From NCBI GenBank assembly GCA_047967505.1, contig CM106540.1: 64,000 nucleotides of DNA; one strand, 5' to 3'. The stretch comes from Dipteris shenzhenensis (Eukaryota > Polypodiophyta > Polypodiopsida > Gleicheniales). Positions 22,601 to 35,774 of the stretch are shown here, in pieces. Under the pieces are notes generated by a model. It saw nothing but the letters and a program-made list of their open reading frames with translations. It had not been told where the DNA came from and did not search any database. Position numbers and translations under genes: made by a program. Every line of letters begins with the position of its first letter. The first letter of the stretch is position 1.

Positions 22601-25600
22601 TCATTTCAGCATGCATATCATTCTCTTTTTCTTTTACAAAAATGATGTACGCGGAAATTGCAGACTTTATTGCTTTTACTACATGTAACATCAGATACAA
22701 TGGGGATAGTTTCCCCTTTATTCCTGGCAACTGGTTTTCCCCCCTATGGATAAAACTTAGTACCCTCTTAGGGTATTCTATTGTTACTTCCTTTCGATGG
22801 AACCACGGTGTACCAAGTACAACATCATGCTGCTTGAGAGGAGAGATTAAGAAGTCCTCTTGATCTACATAGCTCTGCGCATGGACACGAAGCTTTCCAA
22901 TCAAAGGAGTAACTTGCACTGGGTTCCCCTGGAACATTTGATTAGCATCAAGAGCTCTGCCTAGTTCTTTAGTTTTTATCCCTAATCTCAGGGCTGAATC
23001 TTCAGATATGAAATTGTCTGTAGACCCTGGATCAAATAGGATTAATGCTTGCTGATCTCTTATCTTTCCCCATGATAGCAAAAGCTCTTTTTCCTTTGGG
23101 TTTAAGGTACTCCCCAAAACATTTGGGACTGCTCCCACCATCGGCCTCGGTGGTACTTGTGGCTTTTTCTGCTCCTTAGAACCCGAAGGCTTCTTAGGGC
23201 ATTGGGCAGCCATATGCCCCTCTTTCCCACACTTAAAGCATTTCCCATCTCTACAGAATTCAGCTATTTGTTCAGGAGTAAATGGGGATTTGCCTTTATA
23301 TGGCTTTGAAAACTGAGTACCCCTCGGCTTCTGAGGCTGAAACCCTTTCTTTTCAACCTTGGGATACTCTTTCTTTTTTGATTTTGAAAAATCAGCTTTC
23401 TTTCTTTCAGGACGTCCGGCATGCAAGGATAGCAGTGTGGATGGATCTTGTAACGGCACAAGACTAGCTACTGAAGTTGAATGGATAAGGTCTTGAATGT
23501 TCTTTGCCCCCAAAGCATTCACTACTGCCTGGATTCATAGACTGAGACCTACTCTGTACTTTCTCATTTAGTTATTTTGGAGATCTTTTTGAAAGGTGCA
23601 ACCTGCAAATAAGCATCCCAAAACTTTTGGTTGTACACATCCACTGTATCTCCTGCATCCATATGCAAAGTGTCCCAATCTTGAAGAACATGATCTCTAA
23701 ACTGTTTAGGCATAAACTGCTGGTAGAAGGCTTTCTTGAAGTCCTTCCACTTTTTTAGGGCTGACCCATCTGTGGTCTGTGCACTCCACCATGCACTAGC
23801 TGTCGCTGTCAAGTGCAAACTAACCATTCTCAACTTGGAGGATTCTGAAAACTTTTCTGTACCGAATGCAACATCAAACTGTTTGATGAACTGCAATGCT
23901 TTGTCTGTATGACCATACTGTCCATTGTAGGTCATAAACTTGACATATTTACCTCGCTCTTTGAATTCCTTGCACATTCGTCAGCGTCGCGCGAATACGA
24001 AACCCGGCAAAAGTCTCCGTCTACAGGGTCCACTCTATCGCACCTTCTTCACGCCTAACCATAAATGACGAATCTCCATCACGACAAAGAAAACACAATA
24101 AATCTATCGCTCTGTCCATCGTCCATGAGCAACGTTCACTCCTACAACCCTCTTAACGCCTATTGTGTTCCGTCAGATGTGCGATGTTAGGCATCCCGTC
24201 AAGATCTCCTTCTTCATTTCTTTTGCCAAGCCTGGAATGTATGATGGCTCTTTAGCTCCCTGTGATCTCCCAACGCTAGAGCCAGTTCTTGGAAAGGACG
24301 CTCGCATCGCCTGCAAACACCTCGTGACCGCGCTTGTTACCTTCACGGACATGATGCTTTACATGGTCACGATGGGTCTTTGGTTTCTTTTCCTCCTTGT
24401 CTCCTAGATCGTCACAGCTTGAAAGGCTATGAGCCATCGCTCTGATACGAATGGAATCCCGAAAGCATGAAAAACCTCTCACTCTTGTTTCTCTACGAAA
24501 TGTTACTCATAAAGGACAGCAAAGTCACTCTCTTTTCTCTCCCTCTCCCCCTCTCTCAACAGATACACTAGGGCCCAGGACAATTGTCGGGCTGGACCCC
24601 CCCGAAGGTTTTTATTACTTGAGAGAAAACTGAGTACATGAGTTTAGGGTAGAAGCTGTACATTCATAAATCCAAACGTAAAATGAATCATCACATGAGC
24701 TCTAAGGCTCCCCTTCTTGGCAACAAGCCACTTGTCAATTTCTACTTTAGCCACTAAAGGCAACTTTGGAGTCTTCGAAGCACTTGGTCATGCGAACCGC
24801 CTCCTAGATTCTTGGTAGGCTCCCGTAGCGCTTAGGAAAATAACTCTTCCTAGTACCTGCAACAATTAATTAAAGCGCACCACCATGGCACCCATTAATT
24901 GTTAGCGCTTTGCATGCAAATAATACACTGTGGACTAATGCTAGTCACGGTGGGCGTCCCCACTGAACACATGTGCACACATAACAAATATAAATAAATA
25001 TATATATTCTCTTGTTGACCGAATTCAACACTCTTGATCATAATTAAGGGCTTTGACCAAGGGTCGAGGCGCCTTAATTATAGTCAAGTCTCTCCAACCG
25101 AAGTTGGCACAACTCTCCAACCGAAGTTGGCACATCTTGGTTAACCGTAGTTAACCGTCTTGGCGTATGCCAAGTTTGGTTGACCGAAGTCAACACTCTG
25201 CAGCTCTGTAGTTCTCTGGTTAACGGTAGTTAACCCTCTTGGTAATAAACCAAGTCTCCCCCACCGAAGTCAGGTTTACTTGACCAGAGTCAAGTATCTT
25301 TGACCGTAGTCAATTCTTTGACCATTAAAAGAACTCTTTGACCATAATTAACACATATGAAAACTCTTTAATTATGATCAAATAAATGGTCAACTGTACT
25401 TTGACTTAGGACATTTAGATTGTGGTGACAGTGGGCTCATCTCTTTTGAAGAATTAGTTTGTGATGCGTTGTTATTTGTGGTCTTGGTTGTGTGCTGGTC
25501 ACATGAGGGTGCTTGACAAAGAGAGCGGCTCATTTCTGATCTAGATAGTTAGTGACCAGTCATATGTCTTGAAACCCATGCTCATACACATAGTGGTATC

Positions 25601-28600
25601 TCCCACATATCTTTTACATATCTTGAATGAGTGCCCTGATATGATTTGTAATGTGTTTTATATGCCTGTATTTGGTTCTTTTTTTTCAAACAGATTAAAA
25701 ATGGAATGCCCTCCTCCATGACAAACTTTCGAAAACCCCAACCTAGCTCCCCATGTTGCTGTCATCCGGGACATCCAAACCCTGCTATCACATGTAGCAG
25801 AAAAGACTGTGCATGATGCAGATTGGGTAAAGTATAACGAAGTGCATCTCATGAGTAGGTGCTCCTTGGTCTCCACCTTTTGCAAATCGCATAGGGTGCA
25901 TAGTCTCAGCTCATGGTGGGATCTTGTGGCCTCGATTTCTCCTTGAGTCTTAATGTGGAGGTTGTGAGATGATGTTTGAAGTTGGCCCATGGCTATCTAC
26001 ATGCGATAGTTGAATCTACAAGTGTCTTGATGGATGAATGAAATGACCCGCAGTGAGGTGGAGGAAATGATTTCTATAGGACACCTTAGTGGCATGCCGG
26101 AGTGAACTAACTCCGTAGTTCATGAGTCTTTCCAACAAGGTCATCTTGGTCGTGAGGAGCTGATGTATATCTACCATAGAAGGTCATCTTGGTTGTGAGT
26201 GGCTGCAAGGGAGAGATCCATGTCCGACGGATGTGTACCTACCATAGATCGTCCTGGATAATCTGATGTATCTCCTGCTATGTCAATTGCAAGATGGGGG
26301 CATGCCTTGCGAACGTAACCATCTGGAGGTTCGTTCATACCAACGTTCCTCATACTGCAAAATTTTTACCCTTGTTTATTCAGTCCATTAGTGAGAGGCG
26401 AATGCACTTATCATTTAAATTTAACGTTGTATTTGAATCCCATGTCAGTTTGATGTCTAAACAGTGCCTGAAGTATGCAACCTGGTGGCAATTTGCATGC
26501 CTCTGCTAATCAACATCTTTTTTCTTTTGGTGAATTGGATCTTATGCACAGGTCATTGCTTTCTTGTACACAGTTTTGAAGAGGAAACACTTGGGTTTAA
26601 GAACAGCCTTGATTGTTACACCTGTCAACGTTCTACATAATTGGCCGGATGAGTTTGAGAAGTGGAGCCCACCAGAAATGAAGCCACTACGTGTTTACAT
26701 TCTTGATGAACTTAGCAGGTGCTTTGGTATCTGACTATATGCCATTCAAACGAGAAATATCATTACACTAATAGTTAACACAAAACGTGCATGCAGTTGT
26801 TAAAATCATGAAAATTATAGACGTGGTATTACTGTCAAATACGCCTGTTTAGTATTTACATAAAAAGTTGTGTTTTGGTGCTAATGTTTAAGGTGCAATA
26901 CTTTTAAGCAATATCTAAATAGATGAAAGGGGAAACTTCAGTTTCTTAATGCTGGCAGGGTTGTTTTCTCAGACCTTCCAAACTTCAAACTGTTTGATAA
27001 ATTGCGGGCATTTAATGTCAAATGTGTCTTAAAATATTTGTAGCTCTGTTCTGTATATATGATGCTTATTTGGATCATTGAATATGCTGATTATATCTTC
27101 TGAGACAACTGACTATACATACTGCTACAGGAACAGAAGAGTAGATTTGCTGAGTAACTGGCAGAAAACTGGCGGAATAATGATGATCGGTTATACAGCT
27201 TTCCGGTTATTGTCTGTGGGTAAACATGTAAAAAAGGTTTCAGTTAAGGAGACGATTTGCACGGCTTTACAGGTATTTTGAGTGCTTGAGCTTCCATTAT
27301 TGTATCGTGCAGGACATGTACAGATAAAACTTCCTCAGGGTACAATTGTTGAGCTTGTTTATTTTTCCCATCCTACTCTTTTTCTTTGTGAATCTGTTCA
27401 TTCTGTAGGTTGAACTTAATATAAGGTGCATGGTTGAAAAGAAACTTTTTGCCTTTCATAGAATGCTCAATTGCTCTGTTCCAGCATCTGTTGGTTATGT
27501 TGAATGGATCCTGATGCAGAAATCACTTCTTATTTTGAATTTGCACTGCCTTGCTCAAAATTGGAATAGCACTGACATTGGCCTTTATTATAGGTTTCAA
27601 TCTCATTCATAATTCTCTCTTCAAGAAATTGAAGCAAACGTTTGGCCTTTAAAAAAATTGCACCACGTTGGAGGCCAGCACGTTCAAATCGTACAGGACA
27701 AAAACAGAAATGAAAAATAAAATAGATACAACAGGGTGGAGGGCCAAGGATGTGGGTCCCTGTTTTGAGGTAAGTCTATATAAAGCCACCAAGGGGCTAA
27801 TTAATTGTGCAAAAAAGTACCACAAGCGGACACCTCAGAAACTTCTCAGCTCACTATGTAAGGGCTTGTGAGTTGTGAGCACTATGGAACAACAATAATA
27901 CAAGTGGGTATTATTGTATGAAGGATCATGCTAAAGCAGGGTCAAGATGAGCATTGGCTGCTTTTGGCCACATAGACTAACACCTGAGCAACAGTAATAA
28001 CACAAAGTATTAGAGTTGAAAATAAATAAGTATCTGACCCAGGCGTAATAAGTAGGGAGGGCTAAGTATAGATGTTGGGGATGTGGCTACCTAAGTGAAC
28101 TGTGGCCTAACTCTCATTATTCGGGGATCAATCTTGCTGGATACTGGGCTCCACAGCGACAGCCTATAGAGTTTGGGAGTGGCACGAGACTCTCTTGGTG
28201 GTTTGAGTTTGGGAGTGGCACGAGACTCTCTTGGTGGTTTTATAGTCGTGTGGAACACTGTGGCTTCCTATAGCCAACTAGATCTTGAGAGTGGAACCCT
28301 AGACCTTCAGCACATGGGTGATCTGGCATATCTCAGGGACTATGGCTGGGAGGTGAGCTTGGTGTTTGGCTATTGTATGTCATCTGTTATCAAACCTTAT
28401 GTTGTCTCTAGTTACGTGCTTTACCAGAGGTGGTTGTGAGGACTTAAGATTGCCAATAGTAGACCCTATGGTCACTGAGGAATTAGGAAGATCGATTCCT
28501 AAATAGTGAGAGCTAAGCCACATATATAGCCACATCCCCATATCTAGTTGGGCTTTGATAACTCATCCTAGACCTCCTCTAGACACTAGCTACCGCCTTC

Positions 28601-31600
28601 TTAGCCACGAGGATTATTAGCCCTACCTATCACACTCGGATAGAAAGTAAAGTTTCAAGGGACCGTAGCATTTCATATTCCTACTACATCTGTGAATCCT
28701 GCTACAACCTTCAAGCATCCAAAAGTAGAGCAAACAAAGATGGCCAAGTGCAAATAGTAACTTATGCTACAAGTACATGCGACCCATCCATCTAGCTCAT
28801 GATGTCCCATCTTGAAGCAAATTTTTGGAGGTTTCAAGTAACGAATGAATTTTCTCATGTATTACATGCGAGCGATAGTTAATGTTATGGGTAGGTTTAG
28901 TACCTCGATTTTTGGGTTTAATGATTTAGTCCATGTAATCGGATCTATAAGAGTTTACGGTTCCTGTTTTTTTCCCCCCAATGAAAAGACTTATATTAAG
29001 TATGAAAAATACCTCAAGAACAAGCCCCTGGCTGAAATACATCATGCGAGGCATGAGCACAAAACACCTTAAGTGGGCAAGTAATAGGGAGAGCACCAAG
29101 GTTGAGGCTGAAAGTGACTTGTTGTGGACTCCGAGAAAAATGGGGAATCACTCCCTGAGTAGTCTTCTTGTTGGACATCCTGGGGAACACCCCATCCAAA
29201 TGGCCATCAAGTGTACAATATCTGTCCAAATGCTAGCCAATCTGCATGTAGAATCTCCCAAAAAGTATCCCCAGCGAGGCTTGTGCAAGTCTATAAGGAA
29301 AGTGGGGAACGACATCTATAGAGCCTGATTCAACTTAATATCGTCAAACCGATTTCTCTTGTACAAGACCTGAGGCCCCGAAAGAGAGAGCCAAGGAACG
29401 AACCCTAGGGCCCGAAGAAGGGGGGAGGATCAAAATGCTCTATAGACCAGCAATCCGAAGTCCTTACAAGAACCCAAAAAGGAACCCTGTATGATAATGG
29501 ATCAGCTCACAATTTCATTGATTGTTCTTTGGTGCAGAAGCTCAAATTCCAACCAAAGTAAGTGATTATTGGTATGTCGTTAACTATGTGGAGGGCGGAA
29601 GTTGGAAATTTGGGACAATATTGCTCCAAACTTTGAGCCCCAAGTTCGGGTTATCGTGCATTTTTGAAGTCTCATTTGATGAACTTGGATCAGTATGATG
29701 CAATCTGGGAAAAGAGTGGTTTTATGATAAGGATGAGGACTCATGTCACATCATTTGTTCTCAATAAGTATCTTTTTATCATATACAATGATATTGACAT
29801 TTCGTGGCCAGCTTTTGTAACTGCAGTTGGGTTGAATACAATGTATAAGTTCAGTTTGGTCAGTATTTGAAAGAAGCTTTTCATTTTTATGATGTTTATG
29901 ATTGTAATAATTCTTAACTTTTTACATTGAATGCTGAAGTGTACAATGGTTCTTCTGAAAATGTCAGTCATGAAAATAGTTAATACAATGTATTAAGCAT
30001 GATTTTCTGGATGTATTTCCTAAGCAGTCATCATATGGTCTCCCATTGCATTATGCTGTGGATGGATGAACCGTGGTTTGATTTAGTTGCGGGTAATCAT
30101 TTGTCTTTGGTAACTGTATATGTTTTCTCTAGAAACTGGTGCATACATCACATCTTGCACTTCCTTACATGTTGAAAACTAATGTTGTGACAACCAGCAC
30201 TAAACTGGGAATTTGTGTGACAATTTTGTAGCTTTAATGGAATGAACCCTTATTGAGTGTTTCTATTCATGCATGATGACCTGGGTTGAGGCAATTAGCT
30301 TCTTAGTGGACAGACTGCCAACTCTATGCAGCTGGGGATTGAACTTGCACATGGAAGGGGAGAAGGGCAAGACTTCTTAGTTGAGATTAGCATGCAGGAG
30401 AGTGGAGAACCCTTTTGAAAATGGAGATTTGATGAAGCTTTAAATATCTTTAGTGATGGATCCAACTCTACGGCCTGGCGGGAAAACCACTTTTCAAAAG
30501 AAATTGCCCTACTACATCTCTTCTACATCTCTTAATGTACATGCCAGAGTTTTTGAGTGCTTTGACTTCAGTCCTTTTTCTATTCTCTTTGGTACAATTA
30601 TGTAGGCCGTTGGAAGTGGTTTCTTTTTGTGTGTGTGTGTGTTTTGGGGGGGGGGGGGGGGGGATGAAGCTGAGATTTTTTTTTTGATGTGGTTGTCTGA
30701 ATGTGGATATCCTGTTGCTTCTATTTGTGTACACAATCCTGGTGACAAAAGTGTCAAAAGTGTTCATAGTTGTTTTTCCAATGCCCATGCCCTACCATTC
30801 GAAGGACCACTAGATAACTTTAACTTCCAGCGTAGAAAAGCAGTTTCATAAGTTAATGCATACAACTCTTAAGATTTGGTTGAGTGATAAATTTGCATTA
30901 TGGTAATTTCTTGTTGGTTGTGGTTTTCAGAATCCAGGACCAGATATACTTGTTTGTGATGAGGCACACATGATAAAGAACAAAAAGGCAGATATTACTC
31001 AGGCTTTGAAACAAGTCAAAACTCAAAGGCGAATAGCTTTGACAGGGTCACCTCTACAGAATAATCTAATGGAATATTATTGTGTAAGACTTATATGTTC
31101 ATTTCCCTTTATGATGGGATTGCCCGAATTTTTCTCTATGGAGAATTGCGCGCTAAAGTCATTTTCCTGTGGAGCAGATGGTGGATTTTGTCAGAGAGGG
31201 ATTTCTGGGAAGGCCTCAAGATTTTAAAAATCGGTGAACCTCATGCTATCCTTGCTTCTTGGCTTGTTGGCTTCTTGGAGGCTCCTTTTACTGGTTTATT
31301 GGATTATGATATGTCTTTGTGAGGGGGAAAATAGACAATAATCTTATCATGAATGATTATGAAGGATCTACTGTAAAAGAGCTAACAAGCATACAGTTAA
31401 AACCCTGATAAGTTTATAGTAGCAAGAGAAAATGCACTCTATGATTGTTCTCAAATCCTTTTGTTTGAGTTTCTTATATTAATTTGTGCACTGATACATG
31501 TGTTTCGTTTTGCCAGGTTCCAGAATCCAATCGAGAATGGCCAGCATGCTGATTCTACAGAGTATGATGTTAGGTGCATGAAGGAGCGAACCCATGTTCT

Positions 31601-33809
31601 ACATAAACAGCTAACAGGTTTTGTACAAAGGAAGGGGGCAAGTGTAGTTGAGAAAGAGCTACCCCCGAAATATATTTATGTCATATCTGTAAGGCTTTCG
31701 CCATTGCAGCGGGCACTTTACAACAGGTTTATTCAACTTTTCTGGCTATCAAATGAACAAGGCTCTTCAGTGATAAGATCCCGCAAATCTCTTTTCAATA
31801 CTTACCATGCTTTAGCAAAGGTAACACATCACATTGTCTTCATAATTTTTTGTGCTCTTCCCCAGTTCAAGCTTTTCTATGCTCAATAAATTATCACTGT
31901 CCAGGTCTGGAATCATCCAGATTTGCTTTTGGTTGCAAAAGGAGAGAGGGATATGCCTAGTGAAGATAGTCTGGATGATCTTATCTGTGAAGATGAAGAG
32001 GGGATATCAAGCGATGATGCAATTTATGATTCCAAGAGGGAAGGTAGGATACAAATCCAGAGTTACGCATTGCAAGCCTTTGTGCTGTTGGTTATTAAGA
32101 ACTGCAATGTCTTTTGCCATGTTACCAGCCGAAGACTATTTTTATTAGTATTTAATGAATTGTGTAAAAATACATAGCAGTCTTAAGAATCTGATATTTC
32201 ATGCTGCAGCTCCCTCTGCTTCATCAACTCCGTCCACTTCTGATTTCCCCCTACAGCCTCTCTAGTTGGCTCCCCAACCCTGAATTGGGCTGATCTCCCC
32301 TCACTGAGTAGAATCTCTTATTCTGCCACACGCCTAGTCCATATGCAAAACATATCAGGGGTGAAATCTTTTCATTACTGGATCCAAAAACAGTTTTTTC
32401 AGTTACAGCAAGAAATTTGAGAGCTTAACTTATGTTTAGTAGCAAGGTAATCAGGTCTCCAAGATGTGGAAGGGCCCCGGAAGGAAACTGTGATAGATGA
32501 GGTAATACAAACATGCAAGACATCTCCCCCTAGCCCTCAGGTGGTTTCTACAGTCAAGGATATGATTAATGCAGACTTTCAGTGCATAAAGACAGAGGTT
32601 ACTGTAGAGGTGGATACGAAAGTCAAATAAGAGATGAAGGAGCATGAGGCCAGGCATGATAATGCTTTTAAAATCGGGATTGGGGGTCTTCCCGTTTGCT
32701 TGAACAAGGAGGAAGACTCGTTTTTTGAGACCTTTGACTGATTAAGTCGGCAGTCCCAAGTATTATGTGGCCAGAATTGTCTTACTATTTCAGACTGCAA
32801 TGTAGGTACCTTATAATAACTAGGAGTCGCTGGGAGAGGCTCGGCAGATCCCTGTTGCTGCTCCTGAGCTCCCGCCTCAGCCTCCTCATCCAGCTGAGCT
32901 CTCGTGCTGTCGCCTTGACACTTGTGGAGCAGAGCCGCATCCTCCTTGGCCCGCACGTGGTGTATCTCTTCCCTTGGTAGCTGGTGTATCTCTTCCCTTG
33001 GTAGCATGGCTTCACAGTGGAGGACATGGACACGACACACCATGTTCCCCGACTCCCAATGATGCTCTGCTTCCTGAGGCTTCCAAAGGAGTACAAAGCC
33101 ATCCTTCCCTCCATTGGCAGAGCGTTTGGCATGGTGCTAGAGATTTCGCAAATTCAATGGTAGCAAATGATGGGGTCCCTAGGATCAGATTGGCGATTGA
33201 GAGCTTAGAGTCCCTCCTAGAGTTGATCCTTCTCGAGACTCTCGAGGGGGGTACACTCCGTTAGAGAGTGAAGATCTCCGGTTTACCAGCCAGTGTCTTC
33301 GTTGCAGGCGGATGGGCCATCTAGCCCGCAATTGTCCTCGTGGTCAGGGACAGAGTCCTCCCCTCCACCCCCGTAGGATCGGCAAAGTCAGCAGGCCAGT
33401 GCCCAACACCCTCTTAGACAGGAGCAGCAGGAATACCAAACCCCCTCGGTGACACCTTTAGAGGGAGAGTGGACCTAGGTGGGAAAAAATAAAAAGAAAC
33501 GAAGTAAATTTGCTCAAAAGCGCTGCAGGAAACGGGATAGACGTAGGAAGAGATAGATGCAAGGGGGGGAGAAAGAAAGAAAGAAAGATATATTAACGTC
33601 CGAGAGAGAGAGAGAGTTTATTAAATTCTTCAGAAGACCGATGGGTCTATGAGACTGTGAAAAATGTGGTACAAACGAGCTGTGCTGGTAGAGCTACTAA
33701 ACGAGCATCCACACCAATGCAAATGCAAAAAATGTAGAATGTTAGTACTAAATCCTAAGTACAACATCCTAAGTACAACATAGTCATGTCATGTTGGTAG
33801 TCGACTATC

Positions 33810-33848
<39 letters not shown>

Positions 33849-35714
33849 AGACATCAGGATGGATGAGGCAATGGGGGGATGAAATCGGCGATAGAGTGCT
33901 GTCGGTCACTCAAATGTGTAGCGATGGCATGTCTCTTGGTCATAGCTCTGCGTCTAACCAGGGCTACTGTGACCCCCGTCGGGCCAGACCTGACTCTAAA
34001 AATGGAGGGGATGTCCCCAAGTGTGATCTGTGTGTCAACCCTCTGTCTGAGCTGTCGGGTTACAGGCTCCGGGTCTTGGTCATGTCGAGCACTCGTGCCG
34101 TGGGTGTCCATGTGATATGGCTAGAAATCACTCTGTGATAGAGCTCTGAGAGGGATCAACCAAGGAAAAAGTATGCTCCTGTTTCCATGCTCAAAGTATC
34201 CTTTCGCGGTGTCTGAGTGCCTTATGAACGAAGCTTGCGAAACATCGCTGGTCTGGGTAGGAGATGAATCTGGCAAAAACCCCATAGCTGTCTCTGAAGA
34301 GGCAGTAGAAACGTCCGCGGATCTCATAGTAAACAGGACACTTGAAGATGAAGTGCTCCTCTGTCTCAACCTCCTGCATGTCACACAAAGTGCATATGCA
34401 CCTCTCCTAGGTAGTTGCTCTGCTTTGTCGCTCTCGATACAAAGTCTATGTGAAGAGACCCGGAATTGCCCAAGAGAGATCCTCAGTGAGTGGGGCAAGT
34501 GAATCTGAGTGTACCCTCCGCTGTGATATGTATGAAGTGATCTTTGTAGAAGCCCAACTTCACTGGAAGATCACTCGGGCCCAGGCCCGGAGTGTGTGTA
34601 GCTGTAATAGATCCTCACGGATAAGCTGGTTGACCTGATGTGATAGGAGGGGAGAAAACGGAGCATCCATACTGTACTGGAATGGAGGTAGTCTGTCCAT
34701 GTGGAGCCTCAGTCCCTGAAACCATCTTTTTGTGCGTGCATACCAGCACCTCTGGTCTCCTCCTGCTGCAAGTCCATAGAAGAGGACAGTGCTAGCCATG
34801 GTAGCTTGCCACGCCCAGAGGTGTAATCCCCATACTCCCTGACTCGGTACAGATACGTGATGACTTGAAATGCAGCATCTAGCTGTAATGGGGGTGACCC
34901 AAACTCCGCCCGAATGATCTGGTGAGGAACGGATGACTTACCATGGATCATCCTTGATAACATGAGAACCTATAGCCGCTTCACCGTGGCCCACTCTGTA
35001 TCCAACAAATCTGGCCCCTAGCATGGATTGCCATGATCCTTTGCTCGGCCATTATGAAGTTTCATTACAGCTTTACTCCCCTCCTAGTGAAGAGGGTGCA
35101 CGATGTGGGGCGTGGCATATGTGAGAGATTAGGGACTGGCTGATTTGGGATATCATAGAGTGTGTGTGCATAATCAAACGACACCTGAGTGTTAGTGAGT
35201 GGTGAGGGGGACCGTCCCTCTAGAAATCTCCGCCAAAAGTCCCTAGAGTTCTTACCGAACAAAATGTTAAGTAGCTCCTCCTTGTTCTAGCAAACAAAGT
35301 CTCGTTTCTTTCTGCATACCAGTCAACGGTACTCGTGTAGCGGCTCTGGTTTGCTCAGAAGATTGGTTTTGGTTTCGAATCTAAGCTGGCGGCATAAAGC
35401 CTTGCACTCATCATCTTACCAGCTATTACAGGTTATGGTCCTAGGGGGTGGTGGGCGGGTGGAGCGGGTGGGGTGAGGGAAAGCGTGAAGAGCAGCCTCG
35501 TGTAGTGAGCGGGTGACTAGGGCAGCACGATTCTCAATAGGGGTATGAAGTTAATGTAGGCGAGAAGTATGTACAAAGGGCTAGAGTAAGTAGGTGAGTG
35601 ATGACGATCAAAGTGTATATCATGGTAGGTAGAACTCAGCGGGTTGGAAAGTGCTGGGGTCTGATCAACCTATCTTTTCTTTAGCATTTCCACTTCCGTC
35701 GCGGGTGCTACGGT

Positions 35715-35774
<60 letters not shown>

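Larger units (their letters stand above)
18712..25430 (-). mobile_element. Chromovirus (Ty3/gypsy) with two LTRs and TSD
   Basis: This is a complete minus-strand insertion of 6719 bp. The LTRs at 18712-19676 and 24452-25430 start TG and end CA on the plus strand. The flanking 5 bp are GTGGG on both sides (18707-18711 and 25431-25435), a perfect target duplication. Gag, zinc knuckle, protease, RT, RNase H, integrase and a chromodomain-like C-terminus follow in the chromovirus order. The LTRs differ at many sites, including an A-run replaced by a TA-rich stretch near 19258/24982, so the insertion is not recent. Several frameshifts and stops make it inactive. It sits inside LINE A4 in ATRX intron 1. 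Confidence 0.95.

Noticed and set aside
24430-24451. tRNA-like word TATCAGAGC near LTRs (also 50401 and 62305)
   Set aside because: These are primer-binding sites complementary to initiator tRNA, without cloverleaf sequence around them. No tRNA gene was found.
32210-32265. A possible ATRX exon after the acceptor-like ctgcag at 32204-32209, in phase with exon 7
   Set aside because: Read in phase it meets a TAG after about 18 codons, and its sequence has no ATRX similarity. Exon 7 joins exon 8 at 46473 in phase without it.
32579-33043. Glu/Gln-rich minus-strand frame of 154 codons
   Set aside because: It overlaps LINE ORF1 sequence read on the plus strand, has no known motif, and its repeat comes from the 24-bp duplication.
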